16,801 bases of DNA from CAYTRP01 sp964625145 (GTDB lineage Bacteria > Sumerlaeota > Sumerlaeia > SLMS01 > JAHLLQ01): positions 1 to 16,801 of the forward strand of contig CAZVAQ010000076.1 in NCBI GenBank assembly GCA_964625145.1, in the 5' to 3' direction. Position 1 is the first letter of the stretch; every line of letters begins with the position of its first letter. The translations under genes and the position numbers were made by a program. Under the pieces are notes generated by a model. It was not told the origin of the DNA, searched no databases, and saw only the letters and a program-made list of their open reading frames with translations. Positions 6,537 to 13,500 of the stretch are shown piece after piece.

Positions 6537-6980
6537 TCAAACGACTTCGCTCGATCCACCAGCCGCGCTGATCTTCTCCGACGCCGTCTTCGAAAACGCG
6601 TTGGCCTTCACGGTCAGCGCCTTCGTCAACTCGCCGTTCGCCAGGATCTTCACCGGCTTGGTCGTGCGCACCAGCCGCGCGGCCTTCAGCGCTTCGATGT
6701 CCACGACGCTGCCGGCCTCAAAGGCCTTCTCCAGCGAGGACACGCTCACCACCTCGTACTCCACCCGGAACGGGTTCTTGAACCCGAACTTCGGGATACG
6801 GCGAGGCAGCGGCATCTGGCCACCTTCGAAGTACGAAGGCTTCTTGGTGCCGCCGGAGCGCGCCTGGTGGCCCTTGTGACCCTTGCCCGACGTCTTGCCA
6901 TGGCCCGAACCCTCGCCACGGCCGAGCCGCTTGCGCTTCTGGCGACGACCGGGATCCCCGGGAAGCTCATGAATCTTCAT
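6537..6980 (-). CDS. rplO: 50S ribosomal protein L15
   Basis: Large-subunit assembly protein L15, 147 residues, the normal size. The N-terminal extension rich in Gly, Lys and Arg (about 10-55, with GRGEGSGHGKTSGKGHKG and SGGTKKPSYFEGGQMPL) threads into 23S rRNA; a globular domain follows (about 75-140). Its ATG at 6980 overlaps the rpmD stop by four bases (ATGA), so the two are probably translationally coupled; GGAGGAG inside the end of rpmD serves as ribosome-binding site. secY follows after 64 bases. Confidence 0.98.
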   Translation of the reverse strand: MKIHELPGDPGRRQKRKRLGRGEGSGHGKTSGKGHKGHQARSGGTKKPSYFEGGQMPLPRRIPKFGFKNPFRVEYEVVSVSSLEKAFEAGSVVDIEALKAARLVRTTKPVKILANGELTKALTVKANAFSKTASEKISAAGGSSEVV

Positions 6981-7162
6981 TCTGCGATCTCCTCCACTTC
7001 CAACAGGAAGTTCACATTGCTGATCATCCCGTTGATGGCGGGGTTCGATTCCTTGATCACGACAGCTCCGCGGCGGCGAAGACCCAGCGCCCGCAGCGTG
7101 TCACGCTGCCGCTGGTTGCAGCCGATCTGGCTCTTGCTCCATGTGATGCGTACTTTGGCCAT
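6977..7162 (-). CDS. rpmD: 50S ribosomal protein L30
   Basis: Small large-subunit protein L30, 61 residues, the bacterial short form. It reads MAKVRITWSKSQIGCNQRQR and carries the conserved TLRALGLRRRG block in the middle. The ATG at 7162 has AGGAA about six bases upstream. Its stop overlaps the rplO start. L30 is missing from several lineages, cyanobacteria among them, so its presence here helps limit the possible hosts. Confidence 0.96.
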   Translation of the reverse strand: MAKVRITWSKSQIGCNQRQRDTLRALGLRRRGAVVIKESNPAINGMISNVNFLLEVEEIAE

Positions 7163-7202
7163 TGTCTTTCCTGCTCCTGGGGTGAAGATCCATCCTGACG
7201 TC

Positions 7203-7218
7203 GATGGCGGAGGCCATC
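7203..7218 (-). promoter_or_regulatory. Perfect 6-bp hairpin in the rpsE-rpmD spacer
   Basis: GATGGC (7203-7208) and GCCATC (7213-7218) pair perfectly around the 4-base loop GGAG (CTCC in the transcript). No T-run follows, so it is not a terminator; it may be a minor mRNA structure or chance. Confidence 0.3.
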
Positions 7219-7234
7219 AACCGTGCGCCAACCC

Positions 7235-7957
7235 TCACTCCTTGCGGGAGCCCTCCTCGTCGTCATCTCGTCCGCCGGCCGTGTAGGTCCCGCGGCGGCT
7301 GCGCTCCTCGCGGCGCGTGGTGGACAGCTCAACCTTGGCGCTCAGCGCCTCCTCGCGTCCCTTGCGGTAACGCTCGGCGCCCTTGCGGCCCAGCAACTCC
7401 TCGACCGTCTTGCCGCGCAAGGCCGCGACATTGTCCGCCGTCGCCAGCGAACGCAAACCCTCGAAAGTCGCCTTGGTCACGTTCAGCACATTGCTCGTGC
7501 CCAGCACCTTCGTCAGGCAGTCGCGTACCCCCGCCATCTCCAGCACCGCACGGGCCGCCGGACCGGCGATAAGGCCCGTACCTTCGGAGGCCGGCTTGAT
7601 CAGCACGCGCCCGGCGCCAAATTCGCCGACGATCGCATGTGTCAGCGTGCGGCCGACAATGGGCACCGCTATCAGGTTCTTCTTGGCCGACTCCACGCCC
7701 TTGCTGATCGCATCGGGCACTTCGCGCGCCTTGCCAAAGCCAACACCCACATGGCCGTGTCCATCGCCAACCACCACCAGCGCCGCAAACGAGAAGCGCC
7801 GGCCACCCTTCACAACCTTGGCCACGCGGTTGAGGCTGATCACCTCCTCGCGCAGGTCCAGACCCGCGGGATTGATCCGCACACCACGCTTGGGCGGAGT
7901 GGGCAGGCCATCCCCGACCTGGGGTTCTTCATTCTGCTGGGTGTCCATGACCGTCAT
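7235..7957 (-). CDS. rpsE: 30S ribosomal protein S5 with extended ends
   Basis: Small-subunit protein S5, which acts in decoding accuracy and lines the mRNA entry. The core is clear: LNRVAKVVKGGRRFSFAALV at 42-61, GVGFGKAREVPDAI at 71-84 and LIKPASEGTGLIAG at 119-132. At 240 residues it is much longer than the 167 of E. coli: about 30 extra residues at the N-terminus and roughly 50 at the C-terminus, very rich in Arg, Asp, Glu and Lys and probably disordered. The ATG at 7957 has AAGGA eight bases upstream; a second ATG lies at 7948. An open frame to 8038 would overlap rplR and is rejected. Confidence 0.96.
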   Translation of the reverse strand: MTVMDTQQNEEPQVGDGLPTPPKRGVRINPAGLDLREEVISLNRVAKVVKGGRRFSFAALVVVGDGHGHVGVGFGKAREVPDAISKGVESAKKNLIAVPIVGRTLTHAIVGEFGAGRVLIKPASEGTGLIAGPAARAVLEMAGVRDCLTKVLGTSNVLNVTKATFEGLRSLATADNVAALRGKTVEELLGRKGAERYRKGREEALSAKVELSTTRREERSRRGTYTAGGRDDDEEGSRKE

Positions 7958-8006
7958 GCCGGAGATCCTTGGAAGAAAAAAGTCAGGGTTCGGGTTGCCA
8001 GACGCG

Positions 8007-8387
8007 TCAGACTTCCACGCCCGCTTCGCGCAGCCCATCGCACAGGGCCTTCACGCAACCATGATACCGGTAGCCGCCGCGGTCAAAGGAGACCTTCTTG
8101 ATCCCCTTCTCCAGCAGCGCCGCTCCGAACTGCTTGCCGAGCGCCGACGCTGAGTCCACATTGCGGTGGCCCTTGCCGTCCGCCCCCTGGCGCGTGCTCT
8201 GCGCCAGAAGCGTCGCCGTCCCATTCACCGGCGAATCATCGATCGCCATCACATACAGGTGCTTGAGCGTCTTGCGCACCAGCACGCGCGGGCGTTCCGC
8301 CGTGCCCAGCACCTTCTTGCGAATCCGAAGGTGACGGCGCTTCAGCCGTCCCCACTTGTCCTTGCGAATCTTCAGTGGATTGCTCAT
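8007..8387 (-). CDS. rplR: 50S ribosomal protein L18
   Basis: L18 binds 5S rRNA in the central protuberance together with L5. The product is 126 residues, slightly above the E. coli length. The basic N-terminus (RRHLRIRKKVLGTAERPR) is followed by VRKTLKHLYVMAIDD and the conserved C-terminal block FDRGGYRYHGCVKALCDGLR. The ATG at 8387 has GGGAGAG about eight bases upstream. The 141-base spacer before it is the third longest in the window and holds two repeat arrays. Confidence 0.97.
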   Translation of the reverse strand: MSNPLKIRKDKWGRLKRRHLRIRKKVLGTAERPRVLVRKTLKHLYVMAIDDSPVNGTATLLAQSTRQGADGKGHRNVDSASALGKQFGAALLEKGIKKVSFDRGGYRYHGCVKALCDGLREAGVEV

Positions 8388-8442
8388 TTTCGGGTCTCTC
8401 CCGGATTGATGGGGCCGACGATCATTGCCGCGCCCGTCTCGG

Positions 8443-8463
8443 GTAAAATGTGAAGAGTGAAGC
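8443..8463. repeat. 7-bp repeats near rplR
   Basis: On the plus strand GTAAAAT, GTGAAGA and GTGAAGC follow one another with a strict 7-bp period. The GTGAAGA unit also occurs on the opposite strand in the rpsS-rplV spacer. Only three units, the first one diverged. Confidence 0.55.
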
Positions 8464-8493
8464 CTGGAAGAAAGAAAACCGCCTCAAACTGTC

Positions 8494-8521
8494 CCCGACT
8501 CCTGACTCCTGATCCCTGCTT
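8494..8521. repeat. 7-bp tandem repeats after rplF
   Basis: Four heptamers on the plus strand: CCCGACT, CCTGACT, CCTGATC, CCTGCTT. In the transcript they read as AGTCAGG-like units that begin a few bases after the rplF stop codon. They lie in the same spacer as the array at 8443-8463 but have the purine-rich face on the other strand. Confidence 0.75.
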
Positions 8522-8528
8522 CCCACCC

Positions 8529-9068
8529 TTACTTCTTGCTCGTCTTGCCGACCTTGCGGCGCACGAACTCGCCCTTGTAGCGCACACCCTTGCCCTTGTA
8601 CGGCTCGGGCGGACGCAGGCTCCGGATCTTGGCCGCCACCTGACCCACCACCTGCTTGTCAATGCCTTCGATCACAATCTCCGTCGGCTTGGGCGCGGCA
8701 AACGAGATGCCTGCCGGCGGCTCGAACTCGATCGGATGCGAGTAACCCAGGGACAGCACCAGCGTCTTGCCCTGCACCGCCGCGCGATAACCGACGCCCT
8801 GGATCTCCAGCTCCTTCTTGTAGCCCGACGTCACACCCGTCACGCAGTTGGCGATCAGCCGCTGGTACAGGCCGTGGTAGGCCTTGGACTGGCTCTGGTC
8901 GTTCGGACGCTCCACGCTGATCACGCCGCTGTCGAGCTTCACCGACACGTGGTTGCGCGTGTCCACACTCAGCGCGCCCTTCGGGCCCTTGACGTTGACA
9001 CGTCCGTTGTCGATCGACACCTGCACGTTCGACGGGACGTTGATGGGAAGTTTACCAATTCGGGACAC
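8529..9068 (-). CDS. rplF: 50S ribosomal protein L6
   Basis: Large-subunit protein L6, near the sarcin-ricin loop and the factor-binding site; 179 residues, close to the E. coli length. It begins (M)SRIGKLPINVPSNVQVSI and contains NVKGPKGAL in the first of its two related domains; the second ends with RPPEPYKGKGVRYKGE. The start is GTG at 9068 with GGAGG nine bases upstream. The frame continues upstream to 9164, which overlaps rpsH and has no family similarity, so the upstream part is rejected. Confidence 0.96.
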   Translation of the reverse strand: MSRIGKLPINVPSNVQVSIDNGRVNVKGPKGALSVDTRNHVSVKLDSGVISVERPNDQSQSKAYHGLYQRLIANCVTGVTSGYKKELEIQGVGYRAAVQGKTLVLSLGYSHPIEFEPPAGISFAAPKPTEIVIEGIDKQVVGQVAAKIRSLRPPEPYKGKGVRYKGEFVRRKVGKTSKK

Positions 9069-9129
9069 GGCTGCAAGCCTCCGGATTTCTCTCAGTGAAG
9101 GTCGGTGGTTCTGCGTTCCTAAAGCCTTC

Positions 9130-9528
9130 TCAGTAGACGGTGCACAGCACCTCGCCGCCAACACCCTGGCGACGGCATTCGGTGCCGGTCAGGATGCCAT
9201 GGGACGTGGAAAGAATCACGATCCCCAGGCCATTGCGCACGCGGGGAATGGAATCCGCCGTCGTGTAGCGCCGGATGCCCGGCTTGCTCACGCGGTCCAG
9301 CCCGTTGATCACATGCTCGCGATTGGGGCCGTACTTCAGGAACACGCGGATCGTGCCCTGCTTGGTGTTGCGCATCACCTTGTAATACTTGATGAAGCCC
9401 TCATCCTTGAGGATCTTGGCGATCGCCACCTTCATCTTGGAGTTGGGAATGTCCACGTGATCCTTGAACACCATGTTGGCGTTTCGGATGCGCGTGAGCA
9501 TGTCTGCAATGGGATCAGTGGTATTCAT
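9130..9528 (-). CDS. rpsH: 30S ribosomal protein S8
   Basis: S8 binds the central domain of 16S rRNA and in E. coli also represses the spc operon. The product is 132 residues, typical. It begins MNTTDPIADMLTRIRNAN and ends with the family signature region (STSHGILTGTECRRQGVGGE and VLCTVY). The ATG at 9528 has GGAGG, but 15 bases away, a long spacing that predicts weaker initiation. It lies between rpsN and rplF, the normal place. I did not find an obvious S8-binding operator by eye. Confidence 0.97.
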   Translation of the reverse strand: MNTTDPIADMLTRIRNANMVFKDHVDIPNSKMKVAIAKILKDEGFIKYYKVMRNTKQGTIRVFLKYGPNREHVINGLDRVSKPGIRRYTTADSIPRVRNGLGIVILSTSHGILTGTECRRQGVGGEVLCTVY

Positions 9529-9601
9529 GTGTCAGCCGGTGGACCTCCGGGAACTCTGGGGCGACGCCCGATGGCGCCTTGGTTGCGATGCTATCGACTA
9601 C

Positions 9602-9787
9602 TTACCAGGACGACTTGGTGACGCCGGGGATCTGGCCCTCGTTGGCCAGTTTGCGGAAGCACAGGCGGCACATGTTGAACAACCGCATGTAGCCGCGCGC
9701 CCGCCCGCAAAGCGGACAACGGTTGCGGTGGCGGACCTTGAACTTCGGCTTGCTGCGCAGCTTGGCCATTTGGGACGTGCGGGCCAT
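9602..9787 (-). CDS. rpsN: 30S ribosomal protein S14, short zinc type
   Basis: S14 of the short zinc-binding class (also named rpsZ), 61 residues, against about 100 for the E. coli form. The zinc ligands are C24, C27, C40 and C43 (C-X2-C-X12-C-X2-C, seen as RCPLCGRARGYMR and MCRLCFRKLA), and the end PGVTKSSW is the family hallmark. It sits in the head of the small subunit near S10 and S3. The ATG at 9787 has an AGGAA about ten bases upstream. Lineages with this form often hold a zinc-free copy elsewhere for zinc starvation; that cannot be seen here. Confidence 0.97.
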   Translation of the reverse strand: MARTSQMAKLRSKPKFKVRHRNRCPLCGRARGYMRLFNMCRLCFRKLANEGQIPGVTKSSW

Positions 9788-9835
9788 ATGTCCTTATTCC
9801 TTTCGCTCTCTGGTGCGTGAGGCGGCGTCGTGGGG

Positions 9836-10426
9836 TTACTGGCGGAAAGGGAAGCCCAGGAGCGTCAGAAGCTCCTTCGCCTCCGCATCGGTCTTGGCGG
9901 TCGTGACGGTCGTCACGTTCATCCCGCGGTTCTTCGAGATCATCGAGTACTCAAGCTCGACGAAGATGTTGTGCTCGCGGATGCCCAGCGAATGGTTCCC
10001 GCGGCCGTCGAAGGCATTGGGAGGCAGCCCGCGGAAGTCGCGGATGCGCGGGATCGCCACGCTGATCAGGCGGTCCAGGAACTCCCACATGCGCGCGCCG
10101 CGCAGCGTCACGAAGCAACCCACCGGCATCCCCTCGCGAATCTTGAACTGCGAGACCGAGACGCGGGCCCGCGTGGACTTCGCCTTCTGGCCCGTGATGA
10201 TCGCCAGCTCCTTCTCCGCCGCGTCCAGCTCCTTGATGTCGCGGCTGGCCGCGCCCACCCCCATGTTCACCACGATCTTCTCGAGGCGCGGGATCTGCAT
10301 CACGTTCTTGTAGCCGAACTTCTTCATCAGTGCCGGCGCGATCTCGTCGCGGTACTTCTGCTGAAGCCGCGGAAGCGGACGCTTGGGCGCCGGAGCCTTG
10401 CCTGCGGTTGCTGTCTGCTCTGCCAT
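9836..10426 (-). CDS. rplE: 50S ribosomal protein L5
   Basis: L5 binds 5S rRNA and contacts the P-site tRNA and S13 across the subunit bridge. The product is 196 residues: the family core of about 180 (IPRLEKIVVNMGVGAA at 45-60, GLPPNAFDGRGNHSLGI, VTTAKTDAEAKELLTLLGFP) plus a 15-residue N-terminal stretch rich in Ala, Pro and Lys. The ATG at 10426 is preceded by a purine-rich GAGAGAGAAG rather than a perfect ribosome-binding site. The spacing to rplX upstream is 23 bases. Confidence 0.97.
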   Translation of the reverse strand: MAEQTATAGKAPAPKRPLPRLQQKYRDEIAPALMKKFGYKNVMQIPRLEKIVVNMGVGAASRDIKELDAAEKELAIITGQKAKSTRARVSVSQFKIREGMPVGCFVTLRGARMWEFLDRLISVAIPRIRDFRGLPPNAFDGRGNHSLGIREHNIFVELEYSMISKNRGMNVTTVTTAKTDAEAKELLTLLGFPFRQ

Positions 10427-10449
10427 GGTCTTCTCTCTCGCCTTCCGAA

Positions 10450-10782
10450 TCAGTCGATCACCGTGCCGGAGCTGTTGCGGCCCCGCGTCACGCGCTTGCG
10501 CTTGCCATCTTCGCCGCGAACCGAGCCCAACCGCGCAGGCTTCTGCGTCTGCGGATCGACAATCATGATGTTGCTCAGGTCGATCGGCGCCTCCATCTCC
10601 GTGATGCCGCCCGTCTGGCCGCCATGCTCCGTCGGCCGCACCTTCAGGTGCTTGACCCGCATGTTCAGGCCCTTGACCACCGCGCGGTTCGTGCGGCGGT
10701 TCACCTCCAGGACCTCGCCGCGCTCGCCGCGGTAGGGTCCCGTGATGACTTCAACCAGGTCGCCTCTTTTGATCAGACTCAT
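10450..10782 (-). CDS. rplX: 50S ribosomal protein L24
   Basis: L24 starts assembly of the large subunit by binding the 5' region of 23S rRNA. The product is 110 residues, usual length. Near its N-terminus lies the KOW motif (KRGDLVEVITGPYRGERGEV), followed by NMRVKHLKVRPTEHGGQTGG and EAPIDLSNIMIVDP, both typical. The ATG at 10782 has AAGGAAG about nine bases upstream. It follows rplN by 57 bases. Confidence 0.97.
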   Translation of the reverse strand: MSLIKRGDLVEVITGPYRGERGEVLEVNRRTNRAVVKGLNMRVKHLKVRPTEHGGQTGGITEMEAPIDLSNIMIVDPQTQKPARLGSVRGEDGKRKRVTRGRNSSGTVID

Positions 10783-10839
10783 CGATCTTCTTCCTTGGCC
10801 ATTCTTGATGGGGCGTCGTCGGGGGTGGATCCGCCGCGC

Positions 10840-11208
10840 TCAGTAAACCTCGGGCGCCAGCGAGACAATCTTCATGAACTTGCGCGCGCGCAGCTCGCGG
10901 CCCACCGCGCCGAAGATGCGCGTGCCGATCGGCTCGTTGTCCTTGTTGATGATCACCGCCGCGTTGTCATAGAAGCGGATGTAGCTGCCGTCCTCGCGCC
11001 GCACTTCCTTGGCCGTGCGCACGATCACCGCCTTCACAACATCGCCCTTCTTCACCGAGCCGGTGGGATCGGCCTCGCGCACCGAGCACACAATCACGTC
11101 GCCGATCGACGCGTAGCGGCGGTGCGAGCCGCCCAGCACCTTGAAGCAGCGCAGCTTGCGCGCGCCCGTGTTGTCAGCGACATTGAGAACCGTGTATTCC
11201 TGGATCAT
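10840..11208 (-). CDS. rplN: 50S ribosomal protein L14
   Basis: L14 sits at the subunit interface in bridges to 16S rRNA and is the docking point of the silencing factor RsfS. The product has 122 residues, the almost invariant bacterial length. It begins MIQEYTVLNVADNTGARKL and keeps GGSHRRYASIGDVIV, GDVVKAVIVRTAKE and FGAVGRELR. The ATG at 11208 has only a weak purine site (AGGCGG). It marks the classical start of the spc block; no separate promoter is visible in the 37-base spacer after rpsQ, so this cluster looks fused to the S10 block. Confidence 0.98.
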   Translation of the reverse strand: MIQEYTVLNVADNTGARKLRCFKVLGGSHRRYASIGDVIVCSVREADPTGSVKKGDVVKAVIVRTAKEVRREDGSYIRFYDNAAVIINKDNEPIGTRIFGAVGRELRARKFMKIVSLAPEVY

Positions 11209-11245
11209 CGTCGGGGTCCGCCTGTGGGAAAAATCCTGGTCGAGT

Positions 11246-11542
11246 TTACTTCGCGCGCTCGAGGATGCGCTTCAGCACGTAACGCTTCGTCTTGGACAAC
11301 GGACGCGAGACCTCCAGCAGCTCCACGCGATCGCCGATGTGCGCATCGTTGTTCTCGTCGTGGGCGTGCAGCTTCTTGTCGCGCCGGATGTACTTCTTGT
11401 ACAGCGGATGCTTCGCCAAACGTTGCCAGCGCACGACAATGGTCTTGTCGTTCTTGTCGCTGATCACCACGCCCGTGTACAGGCGTTCGTGGGCCTTGGT
11501 CTCGGCGGGCGCCGTCGCCTGGGTGTTCTGATCGTCGGCCAT
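11246..11542 (-). CDS. rpsQ: 30S ribosomal protein S17
   Basis: S17 is a primary 16S rRNA-binding protein with an OB fold. The product is 98 residues, about 12 more than usual; the extra part is a polar N-terminal stretch with Asp, Gln, Thr, Ala and Glu before the core TGVVISDKNDKTIVVRW. The conserved HPLYKKYIRRDKKLHAHDE and IGDRVELLEVSRPLSKTKR are clear. The ATG at 11542 has AAGGAG ten bases upstream and starts a region nearly identical to that of rpsK. A small hairpin (CGGCA and TGCCG around GAC) lies just before the ribosome-binding site. Confidence 0.97.
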   Translation of the reverse strand: MADDQNTQATAPAETKAHERLYTGVVISDKNDKTIVVRWQRLAKHPLYKKYIRRDKKLHAHDENNDAHIGDRVELLEVSRPLSKTKRYVLKRILERAK

Positions 11543-11559
11543 CGGGCCTGGTCTCCTTC
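11539..11559 (-). promoter_or_regulatory. rpsQ translation start region, nearly the same as at rpsK
   Basis: The minus-strand segment GAAGGAGACCAG through the ATG matches 2221-2241 in 20 of 21 positions. Directly upstream, a CGGCA/TGCCG hairpin abuts the ribosome-binding site, which rpsK does not share. Confidence 0.6.
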
Positions 11560-11613
11560 GGCAGTCTGCCGGCTCGGGCGCCGGCGGGTCAAAAGTCGTG
11601 GGGCTCGCCCTGC

Positions 11614-11832
11614 TCAGCCGTTCGCGCCGTTGCCGCTCTTCTGGTGCAGCACCGTCAGGATCCGCGCGATCTCCCGCCGCTTCGTCCTGATGGCGTGCGG
11701 GTTCTCCAATTCCTTCGTCGTCTGCCGCACACGCAGCGAGAACATCTCCTTCTTCGCCTCCTCCAGCCGGAGCTGGAGTTCCTGCGGGGTCTGCTCCCGG
11801 AGCTTGGCGGCGCTCGCCTTCTTGTCAGCCAT
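11614..11832 (-). CDS. rpmC: 50S ribosomal protein L29
   Basis: L29 lies at the polypeptide exit and helps bind trigger factor and signal recognition particle. The product is 72 residues, a little longer than the E. coli 63. It is two helices: AAKLREQTPQELQLRLEEAK, then the conserved SLRVRQTTKELENPHAIRT, then the helix REIARILTVLHQK. The ATG at 11832 has AGAGGG about five bases upstream; the in-frame TTG at 11847 is rejected because it overlaps that site. A repeat array lies in the spacer before it. Confidence 0.96.
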   Translation of the reverse strand: MADKKASAAKLREQTPQELQLRLEEAKKEMFSLRVRQTTKELENPHAIRTKRREIARILTVLHQKSGNGANG

Positions 11833-11847
11833 GATACCCTCTATCAA

Positions 11848-11875
11848 TCATCGTTCGGCGTTCATCGTTTCACCT
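11848..11875. repeat. 7-bp repeats in the rplP-rpmC spacer
   Basis: Four units with a 7-bp period on the plus strand: TCATCGT, TCGGCGT, TCATCGT, TTCACCT. The first and third are identical, giving also a 14-bp period. On the sense strand the units read ACGATGA and ACGCCGA. Short, but in phase with the arrays in other spacers. Confidence 0.6.
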
Positions 11876-11895
11876 GCCCGCGCCCCGGCCAGCCT

Positions 11896-12324
11896 TTAGC
11901 TCGCCGCGTCCACAATGTCCTCGCGATACACAAACTTCGCCTTCACCGGCAGCTTGTGGATCGCCTTGCCCATCGCCTCCCGCGCCTGCTCCAGCGTCAC
12001 GCCGTCGAGCTCGAACATCACCCGGCCCGGCTTGACCACCGCCACCCAATGCTCCGGGTTGCCCTTGCCCTTGCCCATGCGCGTCTCCGCCGGCTTGGCC
12101 GTCAGCGGCTTGTCCGGGAAGATCGTGATCCACAGCTTCCCACCGCGCTTGACCGTGCGCGAGATGGCGATGCGCGCCGCCTCGATCTGCCGGTTGGTCA
12201 CCCAACCCGCCTCGGTCGCCTTGATCCCATAGATCCCGTAGGAGAGCGAGTTGCCCCGCATCGCCTTGCCGCGGCGACGGCCCTTCATCATCTTGCGATG
12301 CTTGGTTCTTCTAGGTAGTAGCAT
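11896..12324 (-). CDS. rplP: 50S ribosomal protein L16
   Basis: L16 helps shape the A site and peptidyl-transferase region. The product is 142 residues, near the usual 137. It begins MLLPRRTKHRKMMKGRRRGK and contains ITIFPDKPLTAKPAETRMGK and GNPEHWVAVVKPGRVMFELD. R82 corresponds to the arginine that is hydroxylated in E. coli. The ATG at 12324 has AGGAC twice in the 13 bases upstream. It follows rpsC by 54 bases. Confidence 0.98.
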   Translation of the reverse strand: MLLPRRTKHRKMMKGRRRGKAMRGNSLSYGIYGIKATEAGWVTNRQIEAARIAISRTVKRGGKLWITIFPDKPLTAKPAETRMGKGKGNPEHWVAVVKPGRVMFELDGVTLEQAREAMGKAIHKLPVKAKFVYREDIVDAAS

Positions 12325-12378
12325 GGTGTCCTGGTCCTGTCGTGCTGTGGAGGAAGGCCTTCGCGGGCCCCCCGGTCA

Positions 12379-13026
12379 TCAAACCTTTGCCTTCGCGCCC
12401 TTCGCAAACACCTCACCGCGGAAGATCCAGACCTTCACCCCGATGATCCCGTACTTCGTGTTCGCCTCGGCAAAGCCGTAATCGATGTCGGCGCGCAGCG
12501 TGTGCAGCGGCACCCGCCCCTCGCGCACCCATTCGGTCCGCGCCATGTCCGCATTGTTCAGGCGGCCAGAGCAGTTGATCTTGCAGCCCAAGGCGCCGTT
12601 CTTCATCACGCCCTGCACCGTCTTCTTCATCGCCCGGCGGAAACCGATGCGGCGCGTCAACTGGCCCGCCACATTCTCCGCCACAAGCTGCGCCGAAAGC
12701 TCGGGCCGCTTGATCTCCTCGATGTTGATGATGATCTGCTTGCCCGTCAGGCCTTCCAGCTCCTTGCGAAGCGCCTCGATCTCCGTCCCCTTCTTCCCGA
12801 TCACGATCCCCGGCCGAGCCGTGTGGATCGTCACCTTCACGCGCCGGGCGGCGCGCTCGATCTCGATCTTCGCCACGCCGGCATGCGCAAAGCGCTTCTT
12901 GATCGACCGGCGAATGCCGATGTCCTCGTGAAGGGTCTGCGCGTAGCCCTTCGGGAAGTACCAGCGGGAATGCCAGTCCTTGATGACGCCGAGGCGGAAT
13001 CCGTATGGATGGACTTTCTGGCCCAA
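12379..13026 (-). CDS. rpsC: 30S ribosomal protein S3, TTG start
   Basis: S3 forms the mRNA entry tunnel with S4 and S5. The product is 215 residues. It must begin (M)GQKVHPYGFRLGVIKDW, the invariant family N-terminus, and the codon at that point is TTG (13026) with AGGAG seven bases upstream; no ATG or GTG is close. The KH domain has the GXXG loop GKKG at 77-80 (TARPGIVIGKKGTE), and the C-terminal domain has ARTEWVREGRVPLHTLRADI and VKVWIFRGEVF. The frame is open upstream to 13341 inside rplV, but that part is rejected. Only 14 bases separate it from the rplV stop, so coupling is likely. Confidence 0.97.
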   Translation of the reverse strand: MGQKVHPYGFRLGVIKDWHSRWYFPKGYAQTLHEDIGIRRSIKKRFAHAGVAKIEIERAARRVKVTIHTARPGIVIGKKGTEIEALRKELEGLTGKQIIINIEEIKRPELSAQLVAENVAGQLTRRIGFRRAMKKTVQGVMKNGALGCKINCSGRLNNADMARTEWVREGRVPLHTLRADIDYGFAEANTKYGIIGVKVWIFRGEVFAKGAKAKV

Positions 13027-13040
13027 GGGAAATCTCCTGT

Positions 13041-13445
13041 TTAGCTTTCCGTAAGGTAAATCGTCAGGTGAGACAGCCGCTTGCGGATGCGGGCTCCGCG
13101 GCCCATGCTCGCGGCCCGGAATCGCTTCATCATCGGGGCGGTCTCCACCCGGATTTCGCCGATCACCAGCGACTCCGGTTCCGCCACCTCGTTCAGCGCA
13201 TTCGCCACGGCCGACTTCAGTGCACGCTCCATGTAGGGGCTTGCCGAGGGCTTGTGCGTGAAGCGCAGGGTTTCCAGGGCCTGGGCAACAGGCTTGTTGC
13301 GCAGCAGCCCCGCCAGGAGCGCCATCTTCCGTGGCGCACAATGGATGTAACGCGTCGAAACCTTGGCCACGACCTCGCGGCCGTCGGCCGTGGTCAGCAT
13401 CGTCTCCCGGCGTCGCGCCGTCTTTTCTTTCGCTCTGAGACCCAT
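13041..13445 (-). CDS. rplV: 50S ribosomal protein L22
   Basis: L22 lines the peptide exit tunnel; its long hairpin is where macrolide resistance mutations arise in other bacteria. The core runs from AKVSTRYIHCAPRKMALLAG to the hairpin region ETAPMMKRFRAASMGRGARI and KRLSHLTIYL. The ATG at 13445 has AAGGA ten bases upstream and gives 134 residues, with about 25 basic N-terminal residues before the core. A second ATG at 13400 would give 119 residues and cannot be excluded. The frame upstream to 13517 crosses a repeat array and is rejected. Confidence 0.94.
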   Translation of the reverse strand: MGLRAKEKTARRRETMLTTADGREVVAKVSTRYIHCAPRKMALLAGLLRNKPVAQALETLRFTHKPSASPYMERALKSAVANALNEVAEPESLVIGEIRVETAPMMKRFRAASMGRGARIRKRLSHLTIYLTES

Positions 13446-13500
13446 GATTCGATAATCCTTAAGATTCTGCGTCGTCAGCGACAGGGACCGCCTTGCATCC

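Noticed and set aside
7958..8038. Upstream start of rpsE inside rplR
   Set aside because: The extension overlaps rplR by 32 bases and adds residues unlike S5; ATG 7957 has AAGGA at good spacing.
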